A DNA stretch of 64,000 bases from Paramecium sonneborni (lineage: Eukaryota; Ciliophora; Oligohymenophorea; Peniculida; Parameciidae): the NCBI GenBank assembly GCA_905182985.1, contig CAJJDN010000023.1, forward strand, positions 500,598 to 564,597. The letters run 5' to 3'. The position numbers were made by a program, and so were the translations under genes. Each line of letters begins with the position of its first letter. The stretch's first letter is position 1. This document shows positions 25,484 through 36,256 of this stretch, in pieces. The notes below the pieces were generated by a model. The model made no database searches and was not told the DNA's origin. It saw only the letters and a program-made list of their open reading frames with translations.

Positions 25484-26719
25484 TCAGATTACAAGTTTAA
25501 AATCAACTAAATCAATTAATTTTAATTTCTCTCTATTGAATCTTCTTACATCTTCTTCTTTACTCAATTCAATAAGATATTATTATAGAAATCTTAATTC
25601 CTCATCTTTTGGGTCTTAAGTCCATTCTAAAATTGGAATCCCATTTTCCAATTATAACCCAAAAGAATGTGCCAGATTATCAATTATTACAATATCTTTT
25701 AAATTTCTATTTGTAATTATTCTTAAGTCTTTTATAAAGAAACCATTTTTAGTCTCAAAACAATTTTTTCTACCTAAAATGTCTGAGATGTATTATCGTT
25801 TTGGATCTAAATGATTCACTATTGCTTGAGCATACATCTCTGATGAAGCTGTAAATAAATAAATTGTATAGTGCTTTGACATTTCTTTTAGAAATTCTTG
25901 ACAATACGGTCTTATATTAAATGTTAACTAAGTTTTTACTAATAGAATAAATACATCAACATGTTAATTATCATCTTAAATAGTTATTGTAACTTGGGGA
26001 AAATCTCTATGATTACAACTATGAATCAAAGTCTCATCTAAATCTAACACTAAGAATTTCTGTTTTCTTATATTTGATTCTTTAAGTCTGACAAATCTGC
26101 TTTTCAAAAAATTTTCAGATGGTCCTTTTAAAGAATTGCAAGCATAAACCAAACCACTTTGAACCAGTTATAAGAATCTTAAAAATTGATTATAATTCAC
26201 ATGTCTTCCATATATGAGATGCTTAAATGGATGATCTTTTATGCTAAAGTGTTTATTTGCTTATACTTGTTTTGTAGAATTAGATTTAGAAATTGGGAGA
26301 TGTAAATGCCCTAATTTAGGTGTTTAATATTATTATTAGATTTGTTGACCCATTTCTTCAATACCATTCTCTTGAGAAGCTTTACTATGATATGTATTAT
26401 CATTTGTTTCTTCTTTTCTTTTCTCTTCTTCAGAATCAAACTAAATGTCAGAATCTTTTTCAATGTGATGATCCTTCTAATTGAACTTAGATAATTTATT
26501 TTATCCTTTAGGTGATGTTGGAGTAAGCACTTATTTAGGTGTATTATCAGAATCATCAGTTTAAAAAGGATGAATATCACCTTTTGAAAATTTAGAAGGT
26601 TTTGCTATTTATGGAATCTTAGGAATTAACTCAGCTTCATCCTCTGAATAAAAAGATCTTTTAATATCGGTTTCATTCTTAGGACAAATTTTAGACTTTG
26701 AGTTAGATTGGTTATCCAT
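25484..26719 (-). CDS. FCP1/SCP-type HAD phosphatase (CTD small phosphatase-like)
   Basis: Intronless, 411 residues. The first ~180 are acidic and Ser/Gln-rich, regulatory in character. The catalytic NIF/FCP domain starts KFLVLDLDETLIHSC with DxDxT nucleophile motif DLDET. FNIRPYCQEFLKEMSKHYTI and YLFTASSEMYAQAIVNHLDP follow (Thr/Ser motif). ETKNGFFIKDLRII supplies the conserved Lys, and VIIDNLAHSFGLQLENGIPI is the DNx motif in place of DD. These enzymes remove phosphate from the Pol II CTD or other phosphoserines. A longer in-frame version could start at ATG 26884 (adding MMLKQFYNYY...), but that segment is AT-rich and less convincing. All catalytic motifs are present. Confidence 0.92.
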
Positions 26720-27259
26720 TTTTATTATAATTATATATGAAAATGTAAAATAAAATGTATATAACTATTCTTCAAATTAAAAAACTTAATCTCTTGATAG
26801 CTTATATTGAGATTTTCTGTAACATTCCTTAAACTATTCATCAAATTTAGCTTAATAATAGTTGTAAAATTATTTTAACATCATGAATTTTTATTAAAAG
26901 AATTAATAAAAAATAATATAAATGGAACTTATTAAATCATAAAAGAACTATTTCAAAACAGAAATAGTTTAAAGTGATTTTTATTATCTATTTATAAATT
27001 AACTTGATTATTATAGATAGATATAAAATAATTTATCTATTTGATGCATTAATACTTAACAACATTTTGATAATAAATAAAATTACACACAAGTAAATAA
27101 ATTATATTATTAATAAACTTACGATTTACAAAATTAAATAATGAATTAGAATAATATAAAAGCAAAAGGAATTTGAAGTAAATATAATTAATTTAGAATG
27201 AGATATGAACAAATTTTAGTTAAAATTCATTCAACATTTTACATTTTAATTTCATAATT
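26720..27259. other. Intergenic region
   Basis: About 540 bases, very AT-rich. Apart from the possible N-terminal extension of the phosphatase frame up to 26884, no gene is supported. Confidence 0.5.
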
Positions 27260-28297
27260 TCAAATAACCAACTGACTGAATAATTTTTACAATTCATCTG
27301 CTTCTTCTTCATCTTCATGATCACTGTCAAAAGGTCCAAGAACTTTTTCTTTATTTGAGAATAATTCCTTAAACTTTTATTTAGTAGTTTTTTTAAATTC
27401 ATTTCCTTTCAATTCCAATTTCTGAGATTATAATACAAATTGATAATCTAATACAATTCATTTCCTTAATTTGGTTAATGCTTCTAAAATTTATTTATTT
27501 TATTTTCCTTAAATATTACAATCAGATATATTGATAGCTGTTAAATGAATACAATTAGTAATAAGATCACTTAATACTTAAGTAGTTGGTTCATGTACAA
27601 AATTATCTCTGATATCAATTGTAGTTAATTCAGTACAGTTTTTATTTAATGATACTAACAATTCAATCATGCCTATTTATTTGATTCCATTTTAATAGAT
27701 ATGTAATTCTTTAAGTTTTTTACATGTTGGAAATGCTTTTGATATTTCAATAGCACCATCACATTCAGCTCTATTCCTTGCTATAGCTAATATTTACAAA
27801 TTATGTTCTCCTTCTTATAATCCTTCTGAAACCTAAGCTACTCCTCTAATTCCTAGACCACAATTATTTAGAAAAAGTCTTTATAATTAATGAGCTTATT
27901 TAAGAAAAGGTTTTAATGCCTCAGCTCCAAAAGGATTAATGCATTATTAGATAGATCAAGACTTAATATATTTAATCCTATTAAACTATTTCCTAATATC
28001 TACTGATTATTTTATATTATACTTATAAAGATTGAGGAATTTCATCTTTTCCTTTACCTACAACAATATCATTTGCATTAATTTTCTAACTTATTAATTA
28101 TTTCTTACCCGCATTTCTTTTGCAGTTGTAATATATTCTGAGAATTAATTGAAAAATTATTTTGAGTAACTATTGCCTTTCAAAATTATAATTTCACATT
28201 TATCAGCATTAGCTCTGAATTCTTATTAGTATTCTTCAGTAAGTGCATCAATATTTTACTTTTTCGATTCAATTGTAAATGTATATATTTGCTCCAT
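27260..28297 (-). pseudogene. LRR/RanGAP-like gene with a frameshift and an in-frame TGA
   Basis: Leucine-rich-repeat protein of ribonuclease-inhibitor/RanGAP type. The frame opens MEQIYTFTIESKKQNIDALT. Introns 28086-28108 and 28000-28022 (23 nt each) lead to ILSLDLSNNA, where the frame must shift by one base near 27936. LRRs then continue: NPFGAEALKPF, RLFLNNCGLGIRGVAQ, LQILAIARNRAECDGAIEIS, LHIYQNGIKQIG, TTIDIRDNF. A TGA (27458-27460) interrupts the same frame before VLDYQFVLQSQKLELKGNEF and an acidic tail DSDHEDEEEADEL, as found in RanGAP. Both defects could be sequencing errors or true lesions. Confidence 0.7.
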
Positions 28298-28417
28298 TTT
28301 TAAATTATTTAAAAATTTTAAATTTCATCACTAAATGATGTCAATTTTATAAAATTCATTACAAAGATAAAAAATAAATGTTTATGAATATATATCATCA
28401 ATTATTTTAATTAAATA

Positions 28418-29122
28418 ATGTCTGATCAATAGATAGTCATTAAATATATGCTAATAGGTTCAAATATGGTTGGAAAGTCAGCCTTTTTAGCTAGATTTTG
28501 TGAAAATAGATACCTTTAAATCTATGAAGAAAGTAAAGGAGTTGACTTTAAATAAAAAATATATGATAATGGTAAATGCAAAATTTGCATCTTTGACACA
28601 GTATAGAATATAAAAAATATATTTTATAGCCGGGAACCATGAATTTGAGATATTCATCTTATGGATTCTATAAAGGGGCATTTGGTTTTATTTTAATTTT
28701 TGATATGTCTAGGTAAAAATCACATATAAAATAAATATTAGACCTTAAACTTTATAAGATTTAAGAGATGATTTTAGTAAAATTGCATCGTAATCATCTT
28801 AATGTATTATTATTATTTAAATTGAAATTAAGATGCATAACTTATTTTAGTAGGAAATAAATCTGATTCAGAAGTCAATTAAGAATATATAGAAACTTAG
28901 AGGGAAGCTTAAAAAATGGCAAATGAATTACATATTCCATATTTTGAGATTTCATGTTTAACGGGATAAAATGTAGATTTAGTGATAGAAGATTTAACAA
29001 AAAGAGTATTGATTCAAATAGGAAATGGTAATTTGGGTAGTAAATCTGGAAATTAAACATAGAATAGATAAAAAGATGAAAATATTAGATCTGAAAATGG
29101 GTGTTGTTGCAGCATATTTTGA
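28418..29122 (+). CDS. Rab/Ras-like small GTPase with altered switch II
   Basis: About 205 residues after removing introns 28601-28629, 28713-28741 and 28804-28832 (29 nt each). G1 is LIGSNMVGKSAF. Switch I contains ESKGVDFKQK. G3 is DTPGTMNLRYSS in place of the usual DTAGQE, so both the Ala and the catalytic Gln are lost. YKGAFGFILIFDMSRPQTLQ is Rab-like, G4 is VGNKSD and G5 is EISCLTGQNV. The C-terminus CCCSIF is suited to prenylation. GTP hydrolysis may be slow, as in GTPase-deficient Rabs (inference). Likely a membrane-traffic regulator. It starts 120 bases from the divergent LRR gene. Confidence 0.88.
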
Positions 29123-29162
29123 AATGTATGTTGTAAATTTTATTTTATTTATTATTTAATAA

Positions 29163-30264
29163 TCATTGCCATAAATTTTCATGTTTAGGACTTCCAATAC
29201 GATGTTTATAATCTACAAGGAATTCATCTAATGTTCTTGCTTAAGCAGTTGATGAGTAAAGTGCATATAATTTGTAGTGGAAGAAATCAGTCAATAATAA
29301 GAATGGAATCACTCCTCTATAAATACTAAATGGAGTCTTTTATGCAAAAAGATTAGCAGCTATTCTTCCCTTTTATGGAGTCTCTTAGAAACTCAAATCA
29401 GTGCTTGCTAATTATAATCTTGTTTTTATTGTTAAAAATCCATAACCAATCGCTAATAATGGAATTGATACTAACTATTATGATTAACAATTCATTACTT
29501 ATTAAATATAATCTTATTCATAAACATTTCTAAGATGATAAATTAATGTTCCATTAAAAGCTAACTTAAATACTATTCCTCTGTAAAAATGACTGAATCC
29601 ATTTCTTGCATAAACCTATTGATTTTATTTTTTATTTACCTATTCAATTACATCGAATGCTCCTTTGTATCTACCTTGAACATCAGAATAAATTATTGTT
29701 TTTATTGTATCAATTGGATATGTAATTAATTCGAATAAAGAAGAATAAAGATAATGAGAAATATACCCATTACCTCTACTATAAACTAATGGATGAGCCC
29801 ATACAGTTATAAATTAAGCAGCATTTAATAATGCTCCTCTAAAATATCCCTTAAATAATCCTTGATTGAATATTTATTGTAAACATGCTCTATTAATATA
29901 TTTAATGAGATTTTACGTATTTGAATCTCCAAAAGTAAATCTTGTCTTTAAACCACCATAAGCTTGTCTTAATGTAAGTAACCTCTCTACTCCAGCAAGT
30001 AAAGTTAAACGATATAAGTTATCTGTTAAGACTTCCCATGTTTTTGGCTCTTCATTGAATTATCTTTCAAATTTAGCTCTTGGTCCCAAGTATCTAAAGG
30101 AAATATTAATATTAATACTTTTATTGTTCTACTCTAACTGATTTTGCTAACCAATCATGTCCTGGACCACCTCCAACAAAGTATTCAAGATCTACTAATT
30201 GAGGGTCTCTTAAGATTTTGTCTACGAAGGTCCAATTTGGACTATACAATAAACCACTCAACAT
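29163..30264 (-). CDS. Mitochondrial-carrier-superfamily-like protein
   Basis: About 358 residues with one 25-nt intron (30094-30118). Carrier-type features: GYFRGALLNAAQFI followed by YPIDTIKTIIYSDVQGRYKG (PxDxxKT signature then QGRYKG), FSHFYRGIVFKLAFNGTLIY, and a third repeat with GYGFLTIKTRLQLAS and FSIYRGVIPFLLLTDFF. The first repeat is poorly conserved and preceded by a soluble ~80-residue N-terminus (LYSPNWTFVDKILRDPQLVD). Substrate cannot be inferred; a divergent MTCH2- or SLC25A46-like member is possible. Its start codon lies only 25 bases from that of the next gene on the other strand. Confidence 0.75.
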
Positions 30265-30289
30265 TACAATATCTAAAATATTTATATTA

Positions 30290-31036
30290 ATGAGTAAATA
30301 ATTGCTAAAAGAATAAATTAAATTTGGTCAATGTGATCCACAGCTCTTCAAATAATTAAAAATAGTGGATAATATCGAAAGTGATGTTGCATTTCAATTA
30401 TTATCTAAAAGAGCAATTTTAATAGAGATTAAAAAAGATAAAACTTTAAACATTGAAAATCTATATTATTATAAATTGCTACTTGGAGATATTGTTTTTA
30501 GAGATAATTAAATTATTGCATTACAAAATAGTGATGTAATTCTAATTAATAAAGAGTTGATTGAATATTTTTAATAAGAAGAAAGGATAAAAAAGATTGA
30601 AAATTTTATAAACATTCTATTAGAAATAAATATATTCAAAGGTTTGAGTTATTATCAATTGAAATAGTTAGTCAAAGAGTGTGTTCATATAAACCTTAAC
30701 GAAAATCGCAAGTTATTTAATTAAGGGGAAATACCAACAGATGCTTTTATTCTTATAAAAGGATAATTGTAACTGTTTAAAAGTACAGAAGGTATTGAAC
30801 TAGTTTTTAGTCAGAATAGAAATCATTTTGCAATCTACGAATGTATGAACTCAAAACCTATATAATTTAATGTGATTACTAAGTCAGAATGCTCTTTAAT
30901 AAAAATCAATAGAAAAACATTATTAAAATTTGAATAAGATCTTAAAGTGAAAAAAGAGATAAATATTGATTTGAATGAATTTAAATCGGAAATCTTTAGA
31001 AAAAAAGAATAGTAGAAATTTAAAAAAAGTAAGTGA
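30290..31036 (+). CDS. Cyclic-nucleotide-binding-domain-like protein
   Basis: Intronless, 248 residues. Residues ~100-200 resemble the N-terminal part of a cNMP-binding beta-barrel: INIFKGLSYYQLKQLVKECV, NENRKLFNQGEIPTDAFILI, then KGQLQLF. The phosphate-binding cassette (GE...RxA) is not obvious, so nucleotide binding is uncertain. The C-terminus is basic and helical. CNB domains in protozoa occur in PKA/PKG regulators and orphan cytosolic proteins. It shares a 25-bp divergent intergenic space with the carrier gene. Confidence 0.65.
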
Positions 31037-31172
31037 TTATGAAAAATTTAATAGAAGTATTAGAGGAAGTGAGTAGGGATTTGAAGAGAAGAGGATAATT
31101 ACCTAAACTAAGAAATTAAAGTTATTATTGATTTTGGTTTATAATTTATATTTTTCTAATTAATTTTGATTT

Positions 31173-32275
31173 ATGTCCAACAGAAATAAGAAATCTAAAA
31201 GTCCATAAGTGTAATAACCAAAGAATATAGACAAAGATTTGATGAAATATTTGATATTTTAGAAGATAGTGAAACCATAAGTGCCAGCAGAATTGATTAC
31301 AAAAACATAACCAGATGAAGATTGTGAAGTAGAGGATTTCAAACTGGAGATAGAAATGAAGTATTTTGTTAGCTTTATAAATTTTAGGTATAAAAATTGT
31401 AAAATTAACCATATTTTTAAATTTCCAAAAGAGAACTATGAATCTTCATCAGATACATCTTTACAATCCTTAAAAGATGTAACATCTTATAACTTAAATT
31501 GTGATAATTTGGATCGATTAACTGATGCCACTTAACCTCACTTTATGAAAGCACTGAATGAGAGATTAATAAAATTAACAGATCTCATTGTTGATGAAGC
31601 TTAAACTAAAACTAAATAGTTTAATTATGCTCCTAATTTGAAGTCTTCAAGGTTTAAGATTATTATAATTTAGATTGTAGAAGTTACGTGGAACCAATAT
31701 ATCAAATACATCTATAACAAAGCCTACAGAGTTGTCTGTAAATGCTGCTAGTCAAAGTCAAGGAAGAGAGAGTGTAATTACGAAACCTCCATCAAATCTA
31801 GGTTTCAGGGCTACACCTACCTTATCCTCTGAAAAAAAAAATAAATCCAGATAAATTTAATAAATCTTGAAAATTACTTAATAAAAATACATGAATAATT
31901 AAAAGTAATTCAATTGTAGATTTATAGCATAGGTGGAACTTTTTATAAAAAGACTCCTTAAGTCAACAACAATTACATCAATATTAACTCTAATATTAAC
32001 AATAGTATAGTTGTTAATGGGAAAAAAAATATTCAGGAAATCAGAATTAATTCAGAACAAGATGAACCTGAAATTAGTTTATAATAATATTAGGTACTTC
32101 CAAATTCTAGGTATTCATTTTTTATATTAATTCAAGACCTAAAATGAGAGAATCTAATATAAAGGGTAAAAAATTGGATATTTCAATTGGTTATAAAAAT
32201 CTTACTTTAGACAGCCAATATCTGGAAAATTATAGTCGTCATGCTAAAAGTTAAAATAAGAATTATAAGGTTTGA
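31173..32275 (+). CDS. Uncharacterised Ser/Asn/Gln-rich protein
   Basis: About 334 residues after removing introns 31361-31387, 31652-31673, 31905-31927 and 32111-32136; the total divides exactly into codons. Sequence is low-complexity: a basic start (MSNRNKKSKSPQVQQPKNID), a helical part with LNERLIKLTDLIVDEAQ, then Ser/Thr/Asn-rich stretches and a final basic tail. No domain recognised. A tiny ORF at 31039-31131, just after the CNB gene, may be spacer. The consistent intron pattern is the main evidence that this is a gene. Confidence 0.6.
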
Positions 32276-32324
32276 TTTTTAATATAATTATTATATATAT
32301 TTTATTCGATTTTAAAGACTGCTT

Positions 32325-33278
32325 ATGATATTAAATGAGATTTCAAGAGATGATGAATAGTAATCATTTATTAGTGTAAATGATAAAGAACAAATCATTC
32401 AAACATAAACTAATTTGAAATAACAAATTATGATATTGCCACCAATATATTTGTCAATGTCACTGATAGTTTTGTCTGCAGCAATTTTAAGTCAGTTTTA
32501 ATATGCAAGGGCTTAAACATTTCCTCTATTTTTGGAATTGCCTTTTTAAAAGAATTAATTATTTACTGTATTATAATTAATAAATTATATTTTATAGATT
32601 GGAAATGCTTTAATAAGTTTAATAGGGATTATTATATATTATTTAGTTTATTAAGCTAATCAAACTAAACCAATAAGAAAACGTTATTCAAACAGATCGA
32701 TCTCACATAAAGTCTTTTCATTTGAGATATTTATATGTGGAGCATTATCGCATTTGGCTTTTTTAGCATTTGCTTTACTTCCAATTGAATACAAAAATCA
32801 ATCCAATTTTTTATGTATTTAAATTAGAAATGCTTTATTTTTATTATAATTTTAGATACTGAAGACAGAGTTTTGCTAACATTTTCTTTTATAATGAATT
32901 TTCTTTTTACTAGCTATTATATGTGTTATAAGTAGGGTTATTAAACATCAAAAATAAGAAATTAATTATAAGCATTTTCTTTGAGTTAATAAATAAAAGC
33001 AGCATTATTTACAGTGATTTGCTTTTTATTTACAGCTTGTATAAAAATAGATATAAAATTATTTAGTTATATCAGTAAATTTCATAAGCATATTTATGGG
33101 TATGCCAATGGCTTAAGGAGAACCAAACTTAAATGATGGTTTGAGTGCATCAGAGGATTTTATAGCTAATATGGTTAGTGAGATATATTCAACATTATCA
33201 TATAGTTTATATTTGATGAATTCATTTTTTATAGGAATGTTTTATTCTGACTTATAGAAAGTAAGAGATGTATATTGA
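32325..33278 (+). CDS. Polytopic membrane protein (Frag1/DRAM/Sfk1-like architecture)
   Basis: About 284 residues after removing introns 32568-32597, 32815-32855 (41 nt, longest resolved here) and 33039-33066. Five or six TM segments: PIYLSMSLIVLSAAILSQF; NALISLIGIIIYYLVYQ; EIFICGALSHLAFLAFALLP; LLTFSFIMNFLFTSYYM; ALFTVICFLFTAFISVNFIS; LMNSFFIGMFYSDL. The order, with a conserved-looking loop between TM1 and TM2, resembles the Frag1/DRAM/Sfk1 family, but key residues were not verified. Location in the plasma membrane or endolysosomes would fit. The N-terminal 45 residues are cytosolic and Gln-rich. Confidence 0.6.
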
Positions 33279-33415
33279 TAATAGATAAATCTGTTAATGA
33301 GTGTTGATTCAGAGATGATGGTAAACAGGAATGAGAAATAATCAAAATGATTAAAATAAATAATTGTATATCACATTTAGAATTCACATATAAAAACGGA
33401 TATATAATATAATAA

Positions 33416-34583
33416 ATGAAAGCATTCATCACATTATCACTTTTGTATTTGACATTGGCCAAGTAATTAAGAGTCATGATAAAATAGCTAAGGAATTTTG
33501 TCAGTACCTGGAGAATCTGTACATGCATTCTAATCAGTTATTGTTGGTTTATCAGAAGTGGCATCAAAAGACTTTAATTTCCAATAACTATTCGTTGCTC
33601 TTGATGAACTAGCTGAATCCTTCAAAGCAAGAAAGAATGAAGAAAATGCATTCTATGAATAAGAATATCAATAATATTAAGCAGATGTTCAATACTATTA
33701 AAATCAAATAACAGACTTTAAAAATAAGGTAATTGTGGAAACCTATAGATTCAGATTGCTTAATTAGAAATCGATGTTAAGGATTTAACAGATGAAAGAA
33801 GTAGATTGCAATAATTTTTGACTGAAGCTAAATAAGATCTTTATGAAGCAACTAAATTATTTAATGCTAAGGAAGCTTAAATCAATTCAGATAAATCAAC
33901 ATTTACTAGATAATTCAATGAATATGCTGATACTATTGCAGTTTTAGATTAGGCTATTGCATTATTAAATGAAGTCAAAGATGAAACATCACTCTTATAA
34001 AAAGCTGATAATATTAAAGAGGTTTCATTAAAAATGCATAATCAGTAATTATTATTAATATCTATTTTTTAAGTCTTAAATAATTGTCATCTAAAAGAGT
34101 CTTTTATCAACCATTAGTTAAGGCTTTAACATAAATTGCTTAAAATAATTATGTTGATTAAGAAAACTTAAATAAAGTTATTAATTACATGAACTAATTA
34201 AGATAATCTTTGATAGATGGACAAACATCTTTATAAAATCAATATGATTCATAATCTAAATTACAATAAGATATTTTATCAGAAATCTAAGCTAAAATCA
34301 CTGGAATTAGGGATGTTTTAATACCTTTATTATAATCTGAAATTGAAACTAAGGATGGAGAAATTAAAGCACTTAATGCAATCTTAAATGATGCAAGACT
34401 CAATTTAGCTGAAGCTGAAGATAATCTTTCTGCCACTTAAAATAGATGGATTGAAAGGTACATCATTTATTTTATTTAAGAACTGCATCACATAATACCT
34501 TAATCTAATAATATGATAATGAGTTATTAGCAATTAAGGATGCTGAAAATGCTTTAAAAAAGGGAGGCATCTTTAGATAGTGA
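33416..34583 (+). CDS. Trichocyst matrix protein (TMP/tmp family)
   Basis: Secretory cargo that crystallises in trichocysts. About 354 residues after removing introns 33463-33487, 33729-33754, 34045-34073 and 34458-34480. Signal peptide MKAFITLSLLYLTLA. Long Gln/Glu/Asp-rich alpha-helical heptad regions (FKARKNEENAFYEQEYQQYQ, LTDERSRLQQFLTEAKQDLY) and the typical repeated ...N.LL.....L and NRWIERTASHNTLIQQYDNE segments seen in TMPs. A propeptide cleavage region lies probably between the two helical halves. The second TMP gene at 58451 is only distantly similar, so these are different family members. Confidence 0.85.
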
Positions 34584-34647
34584 TATAAACACCAATAATA
34601 CCCTTCAAAATATAATATATTTATTATTAAATTTCGTTAAAATTTCA

Positions 34648-35336
34648 ATGTTGTATTCTATTAGGGAAACTGATGCAGAAGCAAATTTATCTTCAGATTC
34701 ATACACTGCAAGAAAATCTCTAAATTGTGATACTTTTCTTTAAAAAAAACCTTATAGTAGATCGTTGCCTCGATAATAACAAGGCTTAGATTAGGAAATA
34801 TAAAAACTAAATGATATTATTGTACAGTTAAGAAAGGTTGAATAATTACTTCTCAATTAAGTAAAGGATTTAAAAATTGAACTGGAAGAATAATTTAAAA
34901 ATTCGAATAGGAATTAGAAATATATTGATGAATTGAATAAGGAACTATAATAGATGTCTGATAAACTGCATAATGAAATAATGCATAATGGTTAATTACA
35001 AAAGATAAACATTGAATTGAAAAAAACAATTCTTAAATTGGAATAAGAAGTAATCACAACAAATAAATTAAATTAAGATATATCAGAAGAATTGCAAATT
35101 TTGAAGTATTATTATATTAAGGAAGATCTAAATATTCCCATGAACATAAATTTATTGAATCTCTTTTGCATATGGTGGTTAGTTGCCATCCAGACAATTC
35201 ATTTAGAGAATAACCTTCACTCAAATAGACTTGGAAGTGGCTCAAATTGATACTTGCTGATTATATGATACTCAAATAACAGAGTAGAAATTTTTAAGAA
35301 AACTCTGGTTAAAGTTCAAGTTCAACTAATAAATGA
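34648..35336 (+). CDS. Coiled-coil protein, unknown
   Basis: About 222 residues. Residues ~45-150 form a strong coiled coil (QEIQKLNDIIVQLRKVEQLL). The C-terminal part, after a 20-nt intron (35106-35125), reads HKFIESLLHMVVSCHPDNSF and LKQTWKWLKLILADYMILKQ. The 20-nt intron is near the lower size limit but is the only junction that keeps both good frames. Ser-rich tail. It follows the trichocyst gene by 65 bases. Possibly centrosomal, basal-body or ciliary; not recognised. Confidence 0.65.
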
Positions 35337-35371
35337 ATTTATATTTATTTAATATATAAAACAATTTTTCC

Positions 35372-36207
35372 ATGAAACAAACAATTAAGGAAAAACGTAA
35401 ACAACCTATTCGTACTTGTCTACATCAACCTTTTGAGTATAATTTTAGAACTTTAGATTAATATACTTCTTAAGATTTAGTCAAAACAATTTAATCAATT
35501 ATTAATGATTAAGAATTATTGTCATTTTTATAGATTAAAGTTGGAATAAGAAGTGCTATAAGAAAATTAAGAGCAAATTAATCTAACTTTTTGGCTTTAA
35601 TATTAATATATGATTAATCGTAAAATATTATATAATTTCAAGAATTACAGATATTTTAATTTAAGCATCAACCGTATTTTGGAAATACAATTAATAAATA
35701 ATATTAGCTAAAGATGATATAAGGTACAAAACATTTATTTATTATAATAAGGTAACATTTATAAAAAATTATGAAAATTAATAAAATAAACTGCATTTAT
35801 ATCTATTCAAAAAAGGATGTGGAAATACCAGAAATCATTAAACCTAAGTTATAGAAATTAACTGAATAAATGAATATTTATAAAAAAGAGAGTGTTTGTG
35901 AAATACCAATAATATTAGGAGATGGTATGTATAAAGTATTATAATTTTAGAATTAAAGTATTAAACTGTGAAATTAAAAGTTCCATAAGAGTAAGAAAAT
36001 GAAAGATTAAGATTTTAGAATGAGAAGGGAAATTAAAAGAAATAAGAATAAAATTTAAATAAAAATAATTAATAAAAGATTTAAATAGAGAAAGGAAATA
36101 ATCAATAAAAGATTTAAGTAGAGAAAGCAAATAATTAATAAAAGATTTAATAGAAATAAGCCAATAAACTAAATAATGCTATTAATATCGAGCAATAAGA
36201 GAAATGA
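35372..36207 (+). CDS. L7Ae-like RNA-binding protein, possibly RNase P/MRP Rpp38/Pop3
   Basis: About 269 residues with a 26-nt intron (35925-35950). The core LQIKVGIRSAIRKLRANQSN followed by LALILIYDQSQ resembles the L7Ae/Rpp38 signature (GI-x-x-V-T-x-A-L-E then a beta strand). It is followed by a region aligned in order with Rpp38 (lysine and IPIILGD strand). The C-terminal ~75 residues are Gln/Lys-rich and hold three copies of an 11-residue repeat. N-terminus basic. If correct, it would bind a kink-turn in RNase P/MRP RNA in the nucleolus. The family call is moderate because overall similarity is low. Confidence 0.55.
36063..36161 (+). repeat. 33-bp tandem repeat, three copies, in the L7Ae-like gene
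   Basis: Three imperfect 33-bp units encode NNQQKIQ(I/V)EK plus one residue, the third unit degenerate. In-frame expansion of a Gln/Lys-rich tail. Confidence 0.75.
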
Positions 36208-36256
36208 AGAGATGTTGAATTGTATAAGAATATATATTATTTGTATATATTATTGT

